Assembly: GCF_902833085.1 (NCBI RefSeq)
Contig: NZ_CADFEB010000004.1
Coordinates: 124,001-188,000 of the forward strand
Length of the DNA stretch: 64,000 nucleotides
Direction of reading: 5' to 3'
Source: Burkholderia ubonensis
Lineage (GTDB): Bacteria; Pseudomonadota; Gammaproteobacteria; Burkholderiales; Burkholderiaceae
The position numbers and the translations under genes were made by a program. The notes beneath the pieces are model-generated. The model searched no databases and was not told the origin of the DNA. It was given only the letters and a program-made list of their open reading frames with translations. Below, one piece after another: positions 16,879 to 26,432 of this stretch (positions within the stretch are counted from its first letter, which is position 1; the number at the start of each line of letters is the position of its first letter).

Positions 16879-17287
16879 CGGCGCAGCGCGGGCGGGCCGT
16901 GCTGCGGCGCGGCATCCGGCGCCGTGTGGAACCGGTCCGCGCCGGTCGCGTCGCCGCTTCATTGGCTTGCCGTCTCCTTCACCGTCTCGCGGCCTGTCTG
17001 CTGCGTCGCATCAATCGCGTCCCCGCTCGCTCTCATCGATCTCCCCGCCGCCTGCCCGAATCGTGACGGATTCCTGCGGAATGGCCTGCCCGTCGCGCAA
17101 GCCCCGCGCGCCGGGCGTTGTGTGCTGACGACAATCGAACCGTTACCACGCATTTCAATTTCTTTCGCGATTCGGACTCATCTTATGATTCTCGCCACGT
17201 CGCGCGCGCCAAGAGCGCGCGCGATCGTCACCCGGCGGCGAACGCGGCCGGCAATGTACGGAGACACCAACAAATAAGGGATCGCTC
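16879..17287. other. Intergenic region upstream of a porin
   Basis: 409 bases between the DUF1275 gene and the porin. The right part is AT-richer and contains a -10-like TATGAT (about 17194-17199), consistent with the porin promoter and a leader of about 90 bases. Open frames inside look like chance frames. Nothing else was recognised. Confidence 0.4.
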
Positions 17288-18427
17288 ATGAAGCAGACCA
17301 CCAGACTCGCAGCACTCGCAGGGGGCGCCGCGCTGGCCTTCGCCAGCCAATACGCGGCAGCACAAAGCTCGGTCACGCTGTGGGGCGTCGCCGACGTCAG
17401 CGTCCGCTACCTGACCAACGCGAACGCCAAGAACGACGGCCTGCTGTCGATGACGAACGGCGCGATCACGAACAGCCGCTTCGGCATCTACGGCACGGAA
17501 GACCTCGGCGGCGGGATGAAGGCGCTGTTCAAGCTCGAGAGCGGTGTGAACCTGCAGAACGGCGGGTTTTCGGATGTCAATGAAAAAGGCCAGGTCCGGC
17601 GCATGTTCAACCGCGCCGCGTATGTCGGCTTGGCGACCCCGTACGGCACCGTGACCCTCGGCCGCCAGAAGACGCCGCTGTTCGACCTGCTGTCCGACAC
17701 CTACGATCCGCTGACGGTCGGCAACTACTTCGAGAACGCGTGGCTGCCGGTTGCGCTCGGCGGCGGGCTGTACGCCGACAACCAGATCAAGTACACGGGC
17801 ACGTTCAGCGGCCTGACCGCGACCGCGATGTACTCGACCGGCATCAACTATACGGACAACTCGGCGACCGGCTTCTCCGGCCAGATCCCCGGCTCGCTCG
17901 GCAAGGGCAATGCGTGGGGCTTCTCGCTGTCGTACGTGATGGGTCCGCTCAGCATCGCGGCCGGCGCGCAGCAGAACAGCAACAACTCGGCGCGCAAGCA
18001 GACGATCTATCACGCGAACGTCGTCTACGCGTTCAGCAAGGTGAAGGTCTACGCGGGCTACCTGCGCTCGAAGGACGACACGGGCTTCGTCGACGGCTTG
18101 CTCGCGCAGCAGAATATTACGGTCGCGCAAGGCACCGGCCGGATCGACGACGGTCCGTTCGCGGGCGTGAGCTGGCAGGTCACCGCGCCGCTGACGCTGA
18201 CGGGCGCGTTCTACTACGACCACATGCGCAACGCGATGACCGCGAACGGCACGCTCGCGAGCGGCAACCGCTACGCGATCGTCGGCATTGCCGAGTACGC
18301 GCTGAGCAAGCGCACGGAAATCTACGGCACGATCGACTTCAACAAGACGAACGGCGCGGCCAACGTCGAGCTGCCGGGCCGCAGCAACCAGACCGGCATC
18401 GCGATCGGCCTGCGCAATATCTTCTGA
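17288..18427 (+). CDS. Gram-negative porin (OmpC-like)
   Basis: 379 aa. The signal peptide is MKQTTRLAALAGGAALAFASQYAAA-QSSVTLWG, followed by the first barrel strand typical of beta-proteobacterial trimeric porins. Further signatures are NSRFGIYGTEDLGGGMKALFKLE and the constriction-loop region AYVGLATPYGTVTLGRQKTPLFD. It ends in an aromatic residue (GIAIGLRNIF), the signal for outer-membrane assembly. It allows general diffusion of small hydrophilic solutes. A strong terminator follows. Confidence 0.93.
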   Translation: MKQTTRLAALAGGAALAFASQYAAAQSSVTLWGVADVSVRYLTNANAKNDGLLSMTNGAITNSRFGIYGTEDLGGGMKALFKLESGVNLQNGGFSDVNEKGQVRRMFNRAAYVGLATPYGTVTLGRQKTPLFDLLSDTYDPLTVGNYFENAWLPVALGGGLYADNQIKYTGTFSGLTATAMYSTGINYTDNSATGFSGQIPGSLGKGNAWGFSLSYVMGPLSIAAGAQQNSNNSARKQTIYHANVVYAFSKVKVYAGYLRSKDDTGFVDGLLAQQNITVAQGTGRIDDGPFAGVSWQVTAPLTLTGAFYYDHMRNAMTANGTLASGNRYAIVGIAEYALSKRTEIYGTIDFNKTNGAANVELPGRSNQTGIAIGLRNIF

Positions 18428-18467
18428 TCAATCGCCTGCGCCGGATCAACGTCCGGCTCGCGACGAA

Positions 18468-18495
18468 GAGATCCCTGCGGGGGTCTCTTTTTTTT
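18468..18495 (+). terminator. Rho-independent terminator of the porin gene
   Basis: An 8-bp stem GAGATCCC (18468-18475) / GGGGTCTC (18480-18487) with a TGCG loop and eight Ts (18488-18495). Confidence 0.88.
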
Positions 18496-18653
18496 GTGTG
18501 CGCCCGGCATGGGCGCACTCCTGCGGGAGGAGGTCCCGCTATGAGCTGGTCACAGCGAGTGAAGCGAAGTGCAACACAGGCGCCGCCAGTCCTTTCCCGA
18601 CTTCGCCAGTTCGATCCTGTGTGGCCGCGCCAATCTGATACGTCACTGGGCAC

Positions 18654-18908
18654 CTATGCGTCATCGTTCTTGCCGCTCCAGTGCGAAATTGCCGACGCTA
18701 GCTGGGCTCGGTTCCCTCTCAGACGAAATTGCTTCGAGCGGACGGTTATGTCTGTGACAACCGCCCACATAAACTGTCGAGCTCGCGGGTTACTGGGGTC
18801 CGACAGCACATCGCGCGCAACCCGAAGGAATCGTTCGCTTTGTGCCCGGCCGAACTTTCGGAAAGGTAACTGCTGGCGAAGTTCAAGTGTTCTGCGCTCA
18901 CCGGCCAA
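18654..18908 (-). CDS. Unrecognised open frame, 84 aa
   Basis: Read on the minus strand it encodes a basic polypeptide ending IRQFMW-like and SAISHWSGKNDDA. The presumed start is a TTG with no clear ribosome-binding site. The stretch lies between the Rhs-core remnant (18957) and the porin, in DNA of lower GC than its surroundings. It could be a decayed remnant of an older toxin tip or mobile element. No family was recognised. Confidence 0.2.
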   Translation of the reverse strand: MAGERRTLELRQQLPFRKFGRAQSERFLRVARDVLSDPSNPRARQFMWAVVTDITVRSKQFRLRGNRAQLASAISHWSGKNDDA

Positions 18909-18956
18909 CCTGCCCCTGTCTGCTTGTTTCGATGAAATGAAGTCTGAAAGGGTGGC

Positions 18957-19000
18957 GTACCGATGCCGGTTTAATGCAGCCCCGTCTCATCGTCATGATG
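18957..19000 (-). pseudogene. Displaced Rhs-core remnant
   Basis: Read on the minus strand, about 43 bases are nearly identical to 19767-19809 inside the intact Rhs gene, the segment encoding DDETGLHYNRHRY near the end of the core. One base is missing relative to the intact copy, which shifts the frame and gives a stop. It lies on the same strand, downstream of the immunity gene, where orphan Rhs tips normally accumulate. No further Rhs sequence continues on either side. Confidence 0.75.
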
Positions 19001-19024
19001 ACTTGACCGCAAGCAACGCAGCTT

Positions 19025-19285
19025 CTACTTACGCATCAACATTTCCTTGAGTCTCCTAATCTCAGCAACCAGCAGTGGTATATCTTGTCTAGCATGCGCA
19101 ATAAAATCTTGATCCGCGATGGTGGCGCCACTTAGTTCGATATCGTCACTGCGATCCCCTTCCGGACCAGTCATGATGAAATTTGAACCGCTTTCATGGT
19201 CTCTTCCTTCAACATAAGATACCCACGGTCCTGGTGTAGCCGCCTTACAGCGAGCCTCGATTTCATTCAGTTTTTCATCGTTCAT
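19025..19285 (-). CDS. Probable immunity protein of the Rhs toxin
   Basis: 86 aa from the ATG giving MNDEKLNEIEARCKAATPGPW, with an AGGTGG ribosome-binding site; the open frame extends seven codons further. It starts seven bases after the Rhs stop and has markedly lower GC than the Rhs core, the usual pattern for toxin-immunity cassettes. The EARCKAATPGPW opening and the closing FIAHARQDIPLLVAEIRRL helix recur in small proteins beside phage genes and Rhs tips. The immunity role is inferred from position; no fold was recognised. Confidence 0.65.
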   Translation of the reverse strand: MNDEKLNEIEARCKAATPGPWVSYVEGRDHESGSNFIMTGPEGDRSDDIELSGATIADQDFIAHARQDIPLLVAEIRRLKEMLMRK

Positions 19286-19292
19286 ATTCCAC

Positions 19293-22200
19293 CTACTTTC
19301 TTGCATTTGGATTGCGGACAGTCGGCGTCATGAGTGCCTCTGCGCGTTCCGCTGTTATTCCCGATAAGGTTGCATGATTCGGATTGTTTCTAGTTGGCGA
19401 TGCAACCACATCGCCGCCTGCCGCCCTAACATTTCCGACCGTTGTAACACCGACCTTCCCATGCGGGATACCATCAGTCAGTTCGTCTAGTGACCTTCCC
19501 GTAGCACTGTTTACCGAAACTCCATCTAGTTTTCCGTCTGCACCGACAGTGACACCAGATCCCTGACGAAACTTCTCGGCAGTACAACTACCGCCTCTAC
19601 ATACAATTGCCTCGTTAGGAAGACGGTCAGGGCAAGGGCATTTTTTCTTCGTCAATCCAAGTGGATCAATCCAGCTTATCGGATTCGAAGCGTATTGATA
19701 GACATTGATCCCGCCGGCCAATCCGATCGGATCTTTCGACACGAAGCGTCCTGATTGCGGATCATAGTACCGATGCCGGTTGTAATGCAGCCCCGTCTCG
19801 TCATCATGGTACTGGCCCTGGAACCGGATCGGGTTCCCCGCTTCATGGCGTTCCGGCTGTGCCTGCCAGACGGTCTTCTCTGCGCCCCACGCCCGATGCC
19901 GACCCGACCACACCACTTTCCCCGACTCGTCCAGCAGTTCCTGCGGCGTCCCCAGATGATCGTTCTGGTAAAACAGCGTCGCGTGCCGCGTCTTCGCCGG
20001 CACCTGCACGAACCGGCCATCCGTCCCCGTCGCTATGAACGCCGCTTCCACCAGCGTCTCGTCCAGCCGCGCCAGCGGCACGAACGTGCCGGGTTCATGC
20101 AGATAGAGCGACGCTCCTTGCCACTGATGCCGCTCGCTTAGCGTATGCATCCGCTGCGCCACCGGCAGCGCGTACGGGTCGTCCGGATCCTCGCGTACGA
20201 TCTGCACGGGGCGGAAGGTCAGCGGCTCACGTTCGCCCGGCTGCCGCGGCGGCAGGTGGAAGCGCTCTTCCATCAGCAGCACGTCGCCGTCCCACGTGAA
20301 CACCGTCCGGTCGATGCTGCCGTCCGGCCGGCCCGCCTCCTTCAGCGTGCGCCGCCCGAACGCGTCGTATTCGAAGCTCACCTGCAAGACCGGCCGCACC
20401 GTGCCCGGGATGAACGCGGTGCCGTCCGGCGTCCGCTCGAGCCGGTCGATCTCGTTCGCCGCCGGCGGTTTCGCGTAGCGATCGGCCCGCTTCAGCCGGT
20501 TCGCCGCATCGTATGCGTACAGCCACGTCACGCCGCCCGGCTCGGTTTTGCGGATCAGGTTGCCGTGCGCGTCATGGTCGTAGCGCGTGCGGTTCAGCGC
20601 CTTCAGCACGTTGCCCACGCACTTCGGCAACGCGCGTTCCCACTCAATCAGCCTCCAGTATTCCGCCGCCTCCTGTTGGCGTCGCTCGAAGTGGGCCCGC
20701 GGTTCTTCCTGGCCCGGATGCGCGTGCCGCCATTCCGCATCTCGCGCGGCAGCCCGGCCATGCCGCGCCGTCATCTCGTCCAGCGTTTCCTCGGTCGGGC
20801 GCGGCGGAAGCTGCTCCGGATCAATCGGATTACCGGCCGGATCGAACGCAAAGACTTCCTTCAGGTCCGGCGTCACCGCCTTCAGCAGCCGTCCGACCGG
20901 ATCGTACGTGTAGTCCGTCGCCCCCCGCGTGCGATCCTCGATGCGCGTCAGCTGGCCCGCCGCGTCGTACCGGTACTGCCGCGCGGCGATCCAGTCCGTC
21001 GGCAGCGCGTGCGCATCGCGGCGCACGATCATCCGCTGCAGCCGCCCGGCCGGGTCGTATTCGCGCCGCTGCTCGAAGCTGCGGTGACGGCGGGCGATCT
21101 CGCGATGCAACTTGTCGCGCTCGAAATCGACCAGCTGCTGGCCGTCCAGCAGCACCCCATGTACATGGCCCGAGCCGTAGCGCAGCCAGTCGATCGTGCG
21201 CGTATTCGGCAACTGCGTCCGAATCCGGTGGCCGAGCGCGTCGTATTCGTGCCGCGTCACCGCCGTGTAGGCGACGCCCGTGTCCGGGCTGTGGGTCTGC
21301 TCCTCGGCGATCAGGTTGTCGGCATCGTCGTAATGGAGCCGGACCTTGCTGCCATGGCCCTGCGCGGTCGTCAGCCGGCCCCGCGCGTCGTAATAGAAGT
21401 GCTCGGCAACCCGGCCGCGGCCATCCGGCCCGTCGATCTCGCGCCGCGTGAGCCGCCCGAGCGGGTCGCGCGTGTAGGTCGTGTTGACGTCGCCTTCGGT
21501 CGAACCGGCCAGCCGGCCCGCCTCGTCCCACCGGTAGCGGGTCGTGCTGCCGTCGAAGTCCGTCTGTTCGATCAGCTGCCCCAGCGGGTCGTAGCGGAAC
21601 CGGGTCTGCTCCCGGTTCTCGTTGGTCAGCGCGGTCAGCCGCCACTGCAGGTCGTACGCATACGTCAGTTGCCGGCCCGCCGCATCCTTGCGCCAGGTCG
21701 GCTGCCGACGGGCGTTGAACGCGTATTCCGTCACCTGACCCGCGCCGTCCCGGTAGGTGCGCAGGTTGCCTTCGCCGTCCCACGTGAAGTGCTCCTCGAC
21801 GCCGTCCGGATGCGTGACGCCGATGACTTGCCCCCGCGCGTCGCAGCGGTAGCGCGTCGCGTGGCCCTCGGCATCGGTGACGCGCGACAGGTGGCCGCGC
21901 TCGTCATAGCCGTAGCGCGTCGCGTGGCCGGAACAGTCGATCGACTCGACGAGCCGCCCCGCGTTGTCGTGGCGGAAGCGCTTCACGCCGCCTTTCGGGT
22001 CGGTCAGCGACAGCAGGCGGCCGTTGCCGTCCCATGCGTAGCGCGTGGTCCGGCCCGTAGCGTCCGTCGCCGTGACCGGCCGGCCGAGCGAATCGTAGTC
22101 GGTCTGCGTGACACGGCCATCCGGCGCCGTGACCTGGATCGGCAAGCCGTCCGCGTTGTATTCGGTGCGTGTCGTGTTGCCGAGCGCGTCCGTCTCGGTG

Positions 22201-24167
22201 GTGAGGCGCCCCTGCGCGTCGTAGTCGAAGCGCTGCGTGTGGCCCAGTGCGTTTTGGGTGCCGACGAGACGGTGGTGTGCGTCCCATTCGAATGCGTCCG
22301 TCGAACCATCCGCGTATTCGACCAGCACGATCCGGTTGTGATAGTCGTAGCGGTGAATCGTCGCGTGGCCGTCGGCATCGGTGACCTTCGTGTACCAGTG
22401 CTCGCGGTGGTACTCGAAATGCGTCTCGTCCTGGAGGTGCGGTCCGTCGTCGCCGAGCCAGGTGCGCACGCACTGCGCGTCGGCCGGCGCGGGCGCGCCT
22501 GCGCGCTGGCCCGGCCAGTCCCATTCCAGATTCGCGGCGTTGCCGTTGAAGTCCGTGTAGCGCGTGAGCAGGTGTTGCTGGTACGCGTACGTGCGCCGGA
22601 ATCCCAGCATGTCGACGTGACCGGTCAGGTCGCCCGCCGCGTCGTAGGTGTAGCGGGCGAGCGCTTCCCGGGCGAGGCCCGGCACGCTGGTGCGATAAAT
22701 TGCCACGACGCGTCCGTCGACGTATTCGAGGCGGATCGCGTTCTCCGCACCGTCGCTGAGCGTGGCGAGTTCGCCGGCTTCGTTGTACGAGAAGGTCAGG
22801 CCAAGACCATCTCGTCCCTGGCGTGACATGAGGCGATAGCGCGTGCCATGCCGTTCGTAATCCTCTCGACTGCCGTCGGGATAGGCCAGTTGAATGTGCC
22901 GATTATCCGGACGCGTGACGGTGAATTGCTCGGTCGGCACCTCGACCGATTCGCCCACGCCCACCGGCGGCAGCGGCACCGCCCGGTTGTCGGGATCGAA
23001 GAACGTCAGCACGCCGTCCCGTTCTTCCAGCGACAAGTGATACGGGCTGCTCCAGCGTGCACCGAGCGGACTCGCGTCGTACGCCGCGAGGCTCGACCGG
23101 TAGCGCCGTGTCCACACGATCGGCACGATCCCGTCGAGCACGAAGTCCGTCTGCTCGAGGTTCTCGTCGCCCATCGCGTAATTGACCGGCTTCGCGCTCG
23201 CGGTGGGCGGGCACCCGCAGCCGTCCTTCGCCGGCAGCGGGCTCGGCTGCGCACCCTTCTGCGTCGAATCGCGATGCGCGCCGCGCTTCTGGTGTGGCGC
23301 CCGCATCGTGCCCGGTGCGACTTGCGCGACATGCGACGGCACCTTGCGCGCGCGCCGCGCCTTGATCTCCGCGGTGATCTGCGCGGCCATGAACAGCAGG
23401 CTGCCGGCCTGCGCCACATCGCCGAACGCCGCGTCGAGCATCGGCCCCGTGTTGCGGTCGAATTCGTCGAGCCACGCGACGATCGCGTCGCGCTGACCGG
23501 ACAGCTTGAGCAGCTGATCGATCCCGTGCAGCGCGACTTCCTCGGTCGACGGCACCCAGGACAGGAATCCGCTGTTCTTTTGGATGCGGCCCATCTGCTC
23601 CGCAGCCGAGACCGGATTGATCACGAAGCGCCGCACCGTCTGCGACGCGTCGCGCACGCCCTTGACGATGTCGTTCTTCCATCGCTTCAGGTGCGTATCC
23701 AGATCGGCCATGAACGCGATCACGTCGCCGCCGGCCGTGGCCCAGAACAGCTCGACCAGCGCCGCCGTGCCCGCGCCCTTCGCGAACGCGAGCAACACCT
23801 CCTTGACGACCGCGCGGGCCGGCCGGGTCGCATTGCCCGCCGCGGGCACGACGCCGATCACGTCGATCGCGAGGATGCTCCAGCTGAGGACCTTCTTCGC
23901 GCCGCCCGGCTCGCTGCAGATCCGATAGATGTCGACGCCGACGTCGTAGAGCGACATCGCGTTGCCGACGACCGGCAGCATGTACAGGCACTGGATGAAG
24001 ATCTCGAGGCTATGGTGCTTGACCGATTCGGCGCGGGCGGCGGCCACTTTCGGCGAGGTCGCGGGCGCGGGAACCGGGCTGACGATCACGCGCCGGGCTT
24101 CGGCGTTCTGCTGGAGGGCTTTGGGAATCTGGCGCTGCGGGGTGCGAAGGGTTTCGGGGCCGGCCAT
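19293..24167 (-). CDS. Rhs-family polymorphic toxin
   Basis: 1624 aa from MAGPETLRTPQ, chosen for an AGGA ribosome-binding site and because the 33 upstream codons look non-coding. Residues about 53-150 contain three hydrophobic segments, the N-terminal membrane region of many Burkholderia Rhs proteins. No PAAR motif is visible. From about residue 325 (GCGCPPT...PVNYAMGDENLEQTDF) runs the Rhs/YD shell, with dozens of YDxxGRL repeats. The core ends with the autoproteolysis motif WIDPLGL (1499-1505). The 119-residue tip (1506-1624) carries CPCP and CRGGSC Cys motifs and PNHATLSGITAERAEAL. Similar tips recur in Rhs proteins, but their activity is unknown to me. The likely role is contact-dependent killing, probably by type VI secretion, though no vgrG or chaperone gene lies in the window. 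Confidence 0.9.
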   Translation of the reverse strand: MAGPETLRTPQRQIPKALQQNAEARRVIVSPVPAPATSPKVAAARAESVKHHSLEIFIQCLYMLPVVGNAMSLYDVGVDIYRICSEPGGAKKVLSWSILAIDVIGVVPAAGNATRPARAVVKEVLLAFAKGAGTAALVELFWATAGGDVIAFMADLDTHLKRWKNDIVKGVRDASQTVRRFVINPVSAAEQMGRIQKNSGFLSWVPSTEEVALHGIDQLLKLSGQRDAIVAWLDEFDRNTGPMLDAAFGDVAQAGSLLFMAAQITAEIKARRARKVPSHVAQVAPGTMRAPHQKRGAHRDSTQKGAQPSPLPAKDGCGCPPTASAKPVNYAMGDENLEQTDFVLDGIVPIVWTRRYRSSLAAYDASPLGARWSSPYHLSLEERDGVLTFFDPDNRAVPLPPVGVGESVEVPTEQFTVTRPDNRHIQLAYPDGSREDYERHGTRYRLMSRQGRDGLGLTFSYNEAGELATLSDGAENAIRLEYVDGRVVAIYRTSVPGLAREALARYTYDAAGDLTGHVDMLGFRRTYAYQQHLLTRYTDFNGNAANLEWDWPGQRAGAPAPADAQCVRTWLGDDGPHLQDETHFEYHREHWYTKVTDADGHATIHRYDYHNRIVLVEYADGSTDAFEWDAHHRLVGTQNALGHTQRFDYDAQGRLTTETDALGNTTRTEYNADGLPIQVTAPDGRVTQTDYDSLGRPVTATDATGRTTRYAWDGNGRLLSLTDPKGGVKRFRHDNAGRLVESIDCSGHATRYGYDERGHLSRVTDAEGHATRYRCDARGQVIGVTHPDGVEEHFTWDGEGNLRTYRDGAGQVTEYAFNARRQPTWRKDAAGRQLTYAYDLQWRLTALTNENREQTRFRYDPLGQLIEQTDFDGSTTRYRWDEAGRLAGSTEGDVNTTYTRDPLGRLTRREIDGPDGRGRVAEHFYYDARGRLTTAQGHGSKVRLHYDDADNLIAEEQTHSPDTGVAYTAVTRHEYDALGHRIRTQLPNTRTIDWLRYGSGHVHGVLLDGQQLVDFERDKLHREIARRHRSFEQRREYDPAGRLQRMIVRRDAHALPTDWIAARQYRYDAAGQLTRIEDRTRGATDYTYDPVGRLLKAVTPDLKEVFAFDPAGNPIDPEQLPPRPTEETLDEMTARHGRAAARDAEWRHAHPGQEEPRAHFERRQQEAAEYWRLIEWERALPKCVGNVLKALNRTRYDHDAHGNLIRKTEPGGVTWLYAYDAANRLKRADRYAKPPAANEIDRLERTPDGTAFIPGTVRPVLQVSFEYDAFGRRTLKEAGRPDGSIDRTVFTWDGDVLLMEERFHLPPRQPGEREPLTFRPVQIVREDPDDPYALPVAQRMHTLSERHQWQGASLYLHEPGTFVPLARLDETLVEAAFIATGTDGRFVQVPAKTRHATLFYQNDHLGTPQELLDESGKVVWSGRHRAWGAEKTVWQAQPERHEAGNPIRFQGQYHDDETGLHYNRHRYYDPQSGRFVSKDPIGLAGGINVYQYASNPISWIDPLGLTKKKCPCPDRLPNEAIVCRGGSCTAEKFRQGSGVTVGADGKLDGVSVNSATGRSLDELTDGIPHGKVGVTTVGNVRAAGGDVVASPTRNNPNHATLSGITAERAEALMTPTVRNPNARK

Positions 24168-24615
24168 GGGTTGTCCTGTTCTCTCAGCATTCGATTTTTT
24201 TGCGGAAGCTGAATGGATAACGGATGGCCGAACGCACGTCCAGCAAACGGCAACGGTCCGCAACAATGTTCACGGACGAACGCGAGTGACGCATCGAAAA
24301 CCTGCGGTGTTGGTATCGTACAAGCGCATTTTTTAATTCGCGTACTGAAGCGGACCCATATGTAGGGTCGCAATGGAATGGCCGCTCCTATCCCGATTCT
24401 GTGCGAGACGCCCGACGCACGATCCGTAAGCCGTTCGTCGGCATTCCGGAACAGTCTTTTACAGTGCGCGCACAGGCGTTCCGCTAAGCTGCATGCATCG
24501 CTCGCCGCTTGCCGGCGCGCGCGGTAAATTGTGTATCCGGTGATGACAAACGCTGTCGGCCGGTTTTTCTTCGTGGGACGATGCGTCTCTCGATTGACCT
24601 TGAAAGGGGATGATG
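24168..24615. other. Intergenic region between Rhs and a small acidic protein gene
   Basis: 448 bases, somewhat AT-richer than its surroundings. It must hold divergent promoters for the Rhs gene (minus) and the small protein (plus). Frames here are chance-like. No chaperone (EagR/DUF1795) or vgrG gene was found. Confidence 0.4.
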
Positions 24616-24843
24616 ATGGGTATCCTGAACACCGTTGGCGAAATCGCGGGCGCCGTGGCGGCCGTCGAGGCGGCAGAGAAAGTCGATCCGGATGCGGGTC
24701 TCCTGACCAAGGCGGCGGCGGCCGTCGCGGGCTTCAAGGGCGCGGAAGCGCTCGAAGGCATGCTCGAGAAGAAGGAAGAGAAGCCCGAGCAGGCGGCAGA
24801 CGACACGCAGGCGACCGACGGCGGCGACACGTCGCAGGCATGA
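24616..24843 (+). CDS. Small acidic Ala-rich protein, 75 aa
   Basis: Three consecutive ATGs (24610, 24613, 24616) follow an AAAGGGG ribosome-binding site; the third, giving MGILNTVGEIAGAVAAVEAAEKV, has the best spacing. The N-terminal half is a hydrophobic Ala/Val helix. The C-terminal third is strongly acidic (EKKEEKPEQAADDTQATDGG). No family was recognised. It is a single-gene unit ended by the terminator at 24968. Confidence 0.6.
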   Translation: MGILNTVGEIAGAVAAVEAAEKVDPDAGLLTKAAAAVAGFKGAEALEGMLEKKEEKPEQAADDTQATDGGDTSQA

Positions 24844-24967
24844 GCATGGCGGCCGGCTCGGCCGCGCCGGCGCAAGCCGCGCGGACGGGCGAGCCGGCGT
24901 CGCGCAGCCGGCGGGTCGGGCATGCGGTCGATCGGTGACGCATGGCGAACCCGGCAGCCGGATTGAT

Positions 24968-24999
24968 CGGCGAGAGGCAAGGTCTCTCGCCGTTTTTTT
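24968..24999 (+). terminator. Rho-independent terminator
   Basis: CGGCGAGAG pairs with CTCTCGCCG (24968-24992), followed by seven Ts. It ends the small acidic protein transcript before the glutathione reductase gene. Confidence 0.88.
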
Positions 25000-25076
25000 A
25001 TGCGCGGGCGCCGCGCGCCGCAGGAAAACCGGAATCTTGCTATCGTGCCGTCATCCGAACTCGATGAGGGCATGCG

Positions 25077-26432
25077 ATGGAATTCGACTACGACCTGTTC
25101 GTGATCGGCGCCGGCTCGGGCGGCGTCAGGCTGGCGCGGATGTCGGCGCAATACGGCGCGCGCGTGGGCATTGCGGAAGAAGAGCAGATCGGCGGCACCT
25201 GCGTGCTGCGCGGCTGCATTCCGAAGAAGCTGCTCGTCTACGCGTCGCATTACCCGCATGAAGTCGAGGACGCGCAGGGCTTCGGCTGGACCTTCGGCGC
25301 CGGCACGCTCGACTGGCCCGCGCTGATCGCCGCGAAGGATCGCGAGATCAACCGGCTGAGCGGCATCTACGTGAACCTGCTGCGGCAGTCCGGCGTCGAG
25401 ATGCACGCGGCGCGCGCGACGCTCGTCGATGCGCACACGGTCGCGCTCGGCGAGCGCCGCGTCACCGCGCGCCACATCGCGATCGCGACGGGTTCGCGCC
25501 CGTCGCTGCCGCCGCTGCCCGGCATCGAGCATGCGATCACGTCGCGCGAGGCGCTGTCGCTCGCGACGCTGCCGGCGCGCGTCGCGGTGGTCGGCGGCGG
25601 CTATATCGCGGTCGAGTTCGCAGGCATCTTCAACGGGCTCGGCAGCCGCGCCGACCTGTTCTATCGCGGCGCGCAGATCCTGCGCGGCTTCGACGACGAC
25701 GTCCGGCAGTTCCTCGCCGACGAAATGACGAAGCAGGGCGTGACGATCCACACCGGCGCGCAGGTGGACGCAATCGAGCGCGCGGACGACGGCACGCTCG
25801 CGGTGCGCGTCGGCGGCACGCACCACGGGCCGTACGACGCGGTGCTCTATGCGACCGGCCGCGTGCCGAACGTCGAGCGCCTCGGGCTCGAGCAGGCGGG
25901 CGTCGCGCTCGATGCACGCGGCGCGATCGCGGTCGATGCGTATTCCGCGACGTCGGTCGCATCGATCCACGCGATCGGCGACGTGACGTCGCGGCCGCAG
26001 CTCACGCCGGTCGCGACGCGCGACGGCGGCCTGCTCGCGCTGACGCTGTTCGGCGGGCGGCGCGTCGCGGCCGATCACGAATGGGTGCCGTCGGCGGTGT
26101 TCAGCCAGCCCGAGGTCGCGACGGTCGGCCTCACCGAGGCGCGCGCGCGGGACGTGCACGGCGACGTCGACGTCTACCGCACGTCGTTCAAGGCGCTGCG
26201 CCACACGCTGTCCGGGCGCGACGAGCGCACCTTGATGAAGCTCGTCGTCGCGCGCGACAGCCAGCGCGTGGTCGGCGCGCACATGGTCGGCCGCGACGCG
26301 GGCGAGATCATCCAGGGCATCGCGATCGCGATCCGCGCGGGCGCGACGAAGGCGCAGTTCGACGACACGATCGGCATCCACCCGACCGCGGCCGAGGAAT
26401 TCGTCACGATGCGGCAGAAGGCGGCGGACTGA
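25077..26432 (+). CDS. gor: Glutathione-disulfide reductase
   Basis: 451 aa, the family length. It is an FAD- and NADPH-dependent class I disulfide oxidoreductase that regenerates reduced glutathione in the cytoplasm. Visible are the FAD dinucleotide fold IGAGSGGVRLARM, the redox-active pair GGTCVLRGCIPKK, the NADPH fold VVGGGYIAVEFAG followed by YRG (basic residues favour NADPH), the AIGDVTSRPQLTPVA FAD motif, and the C-terminal His-Glu site HPTAAEEF. The ATG has a GAGGG ribosome-binding site. It appears monocistronic. Confidence 0.94.
   Translation: MEFDYDLFVIGAGSGGVRLARMSAQYGARVGIAEEEQIGGTCVLRGCIPKKLLVYASHYPHEVEDAQGFGWTFGAGTLDWPALIAAKDREINRLSGIYVNLLRQSGVEMHAARATLVDAHTVALGERRVTARHIAIATGSRPSLPPLPGIEHAITSREALSLATLPARVAVVGGGYIAVEFAGIFNGLGSRADLFYRGAQILRGFDDDVRQFLADEMTKQGVTIHTGAQVDAIERADDGTLAVRVGGTHHGPYDAVLYATGRVPNVERLGLEQAGVALDARGAIAVDAYSATSVASIHAIGDVTSRPQLTPVATRDGGLLALTLFGGRRVAADHEWVPSAVFSQPEVATVGLTEARARDVHGDVDVYRTSFKALRHTLSGRDERTLMKLVVARDSQRVVGAHMVGRDAGEIIQGIAIAIRAGATKAQFDDTIGIHPTAAEEFVTMRQKAAD

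Noticed and set aside
16924..17277. 117-aa open frame upstream of the porin
   Set aside because: No ribosome-binding site; the composition changes along its length, and it spans the porin promoter region.
20145..22826. Long plus-strand open frame inside the Rhs gene
   Set aside because: It is the antisense shadow of the YD repeats; it shows no domain and has no ribosome-binding site.
19293..24167. PAAR domain at the Rhs N-terminus
   Set aside because: The first 50 residues are Pro/Ala-rich and followed by hydrophobic segments; no PAAR repeat pattern is present.
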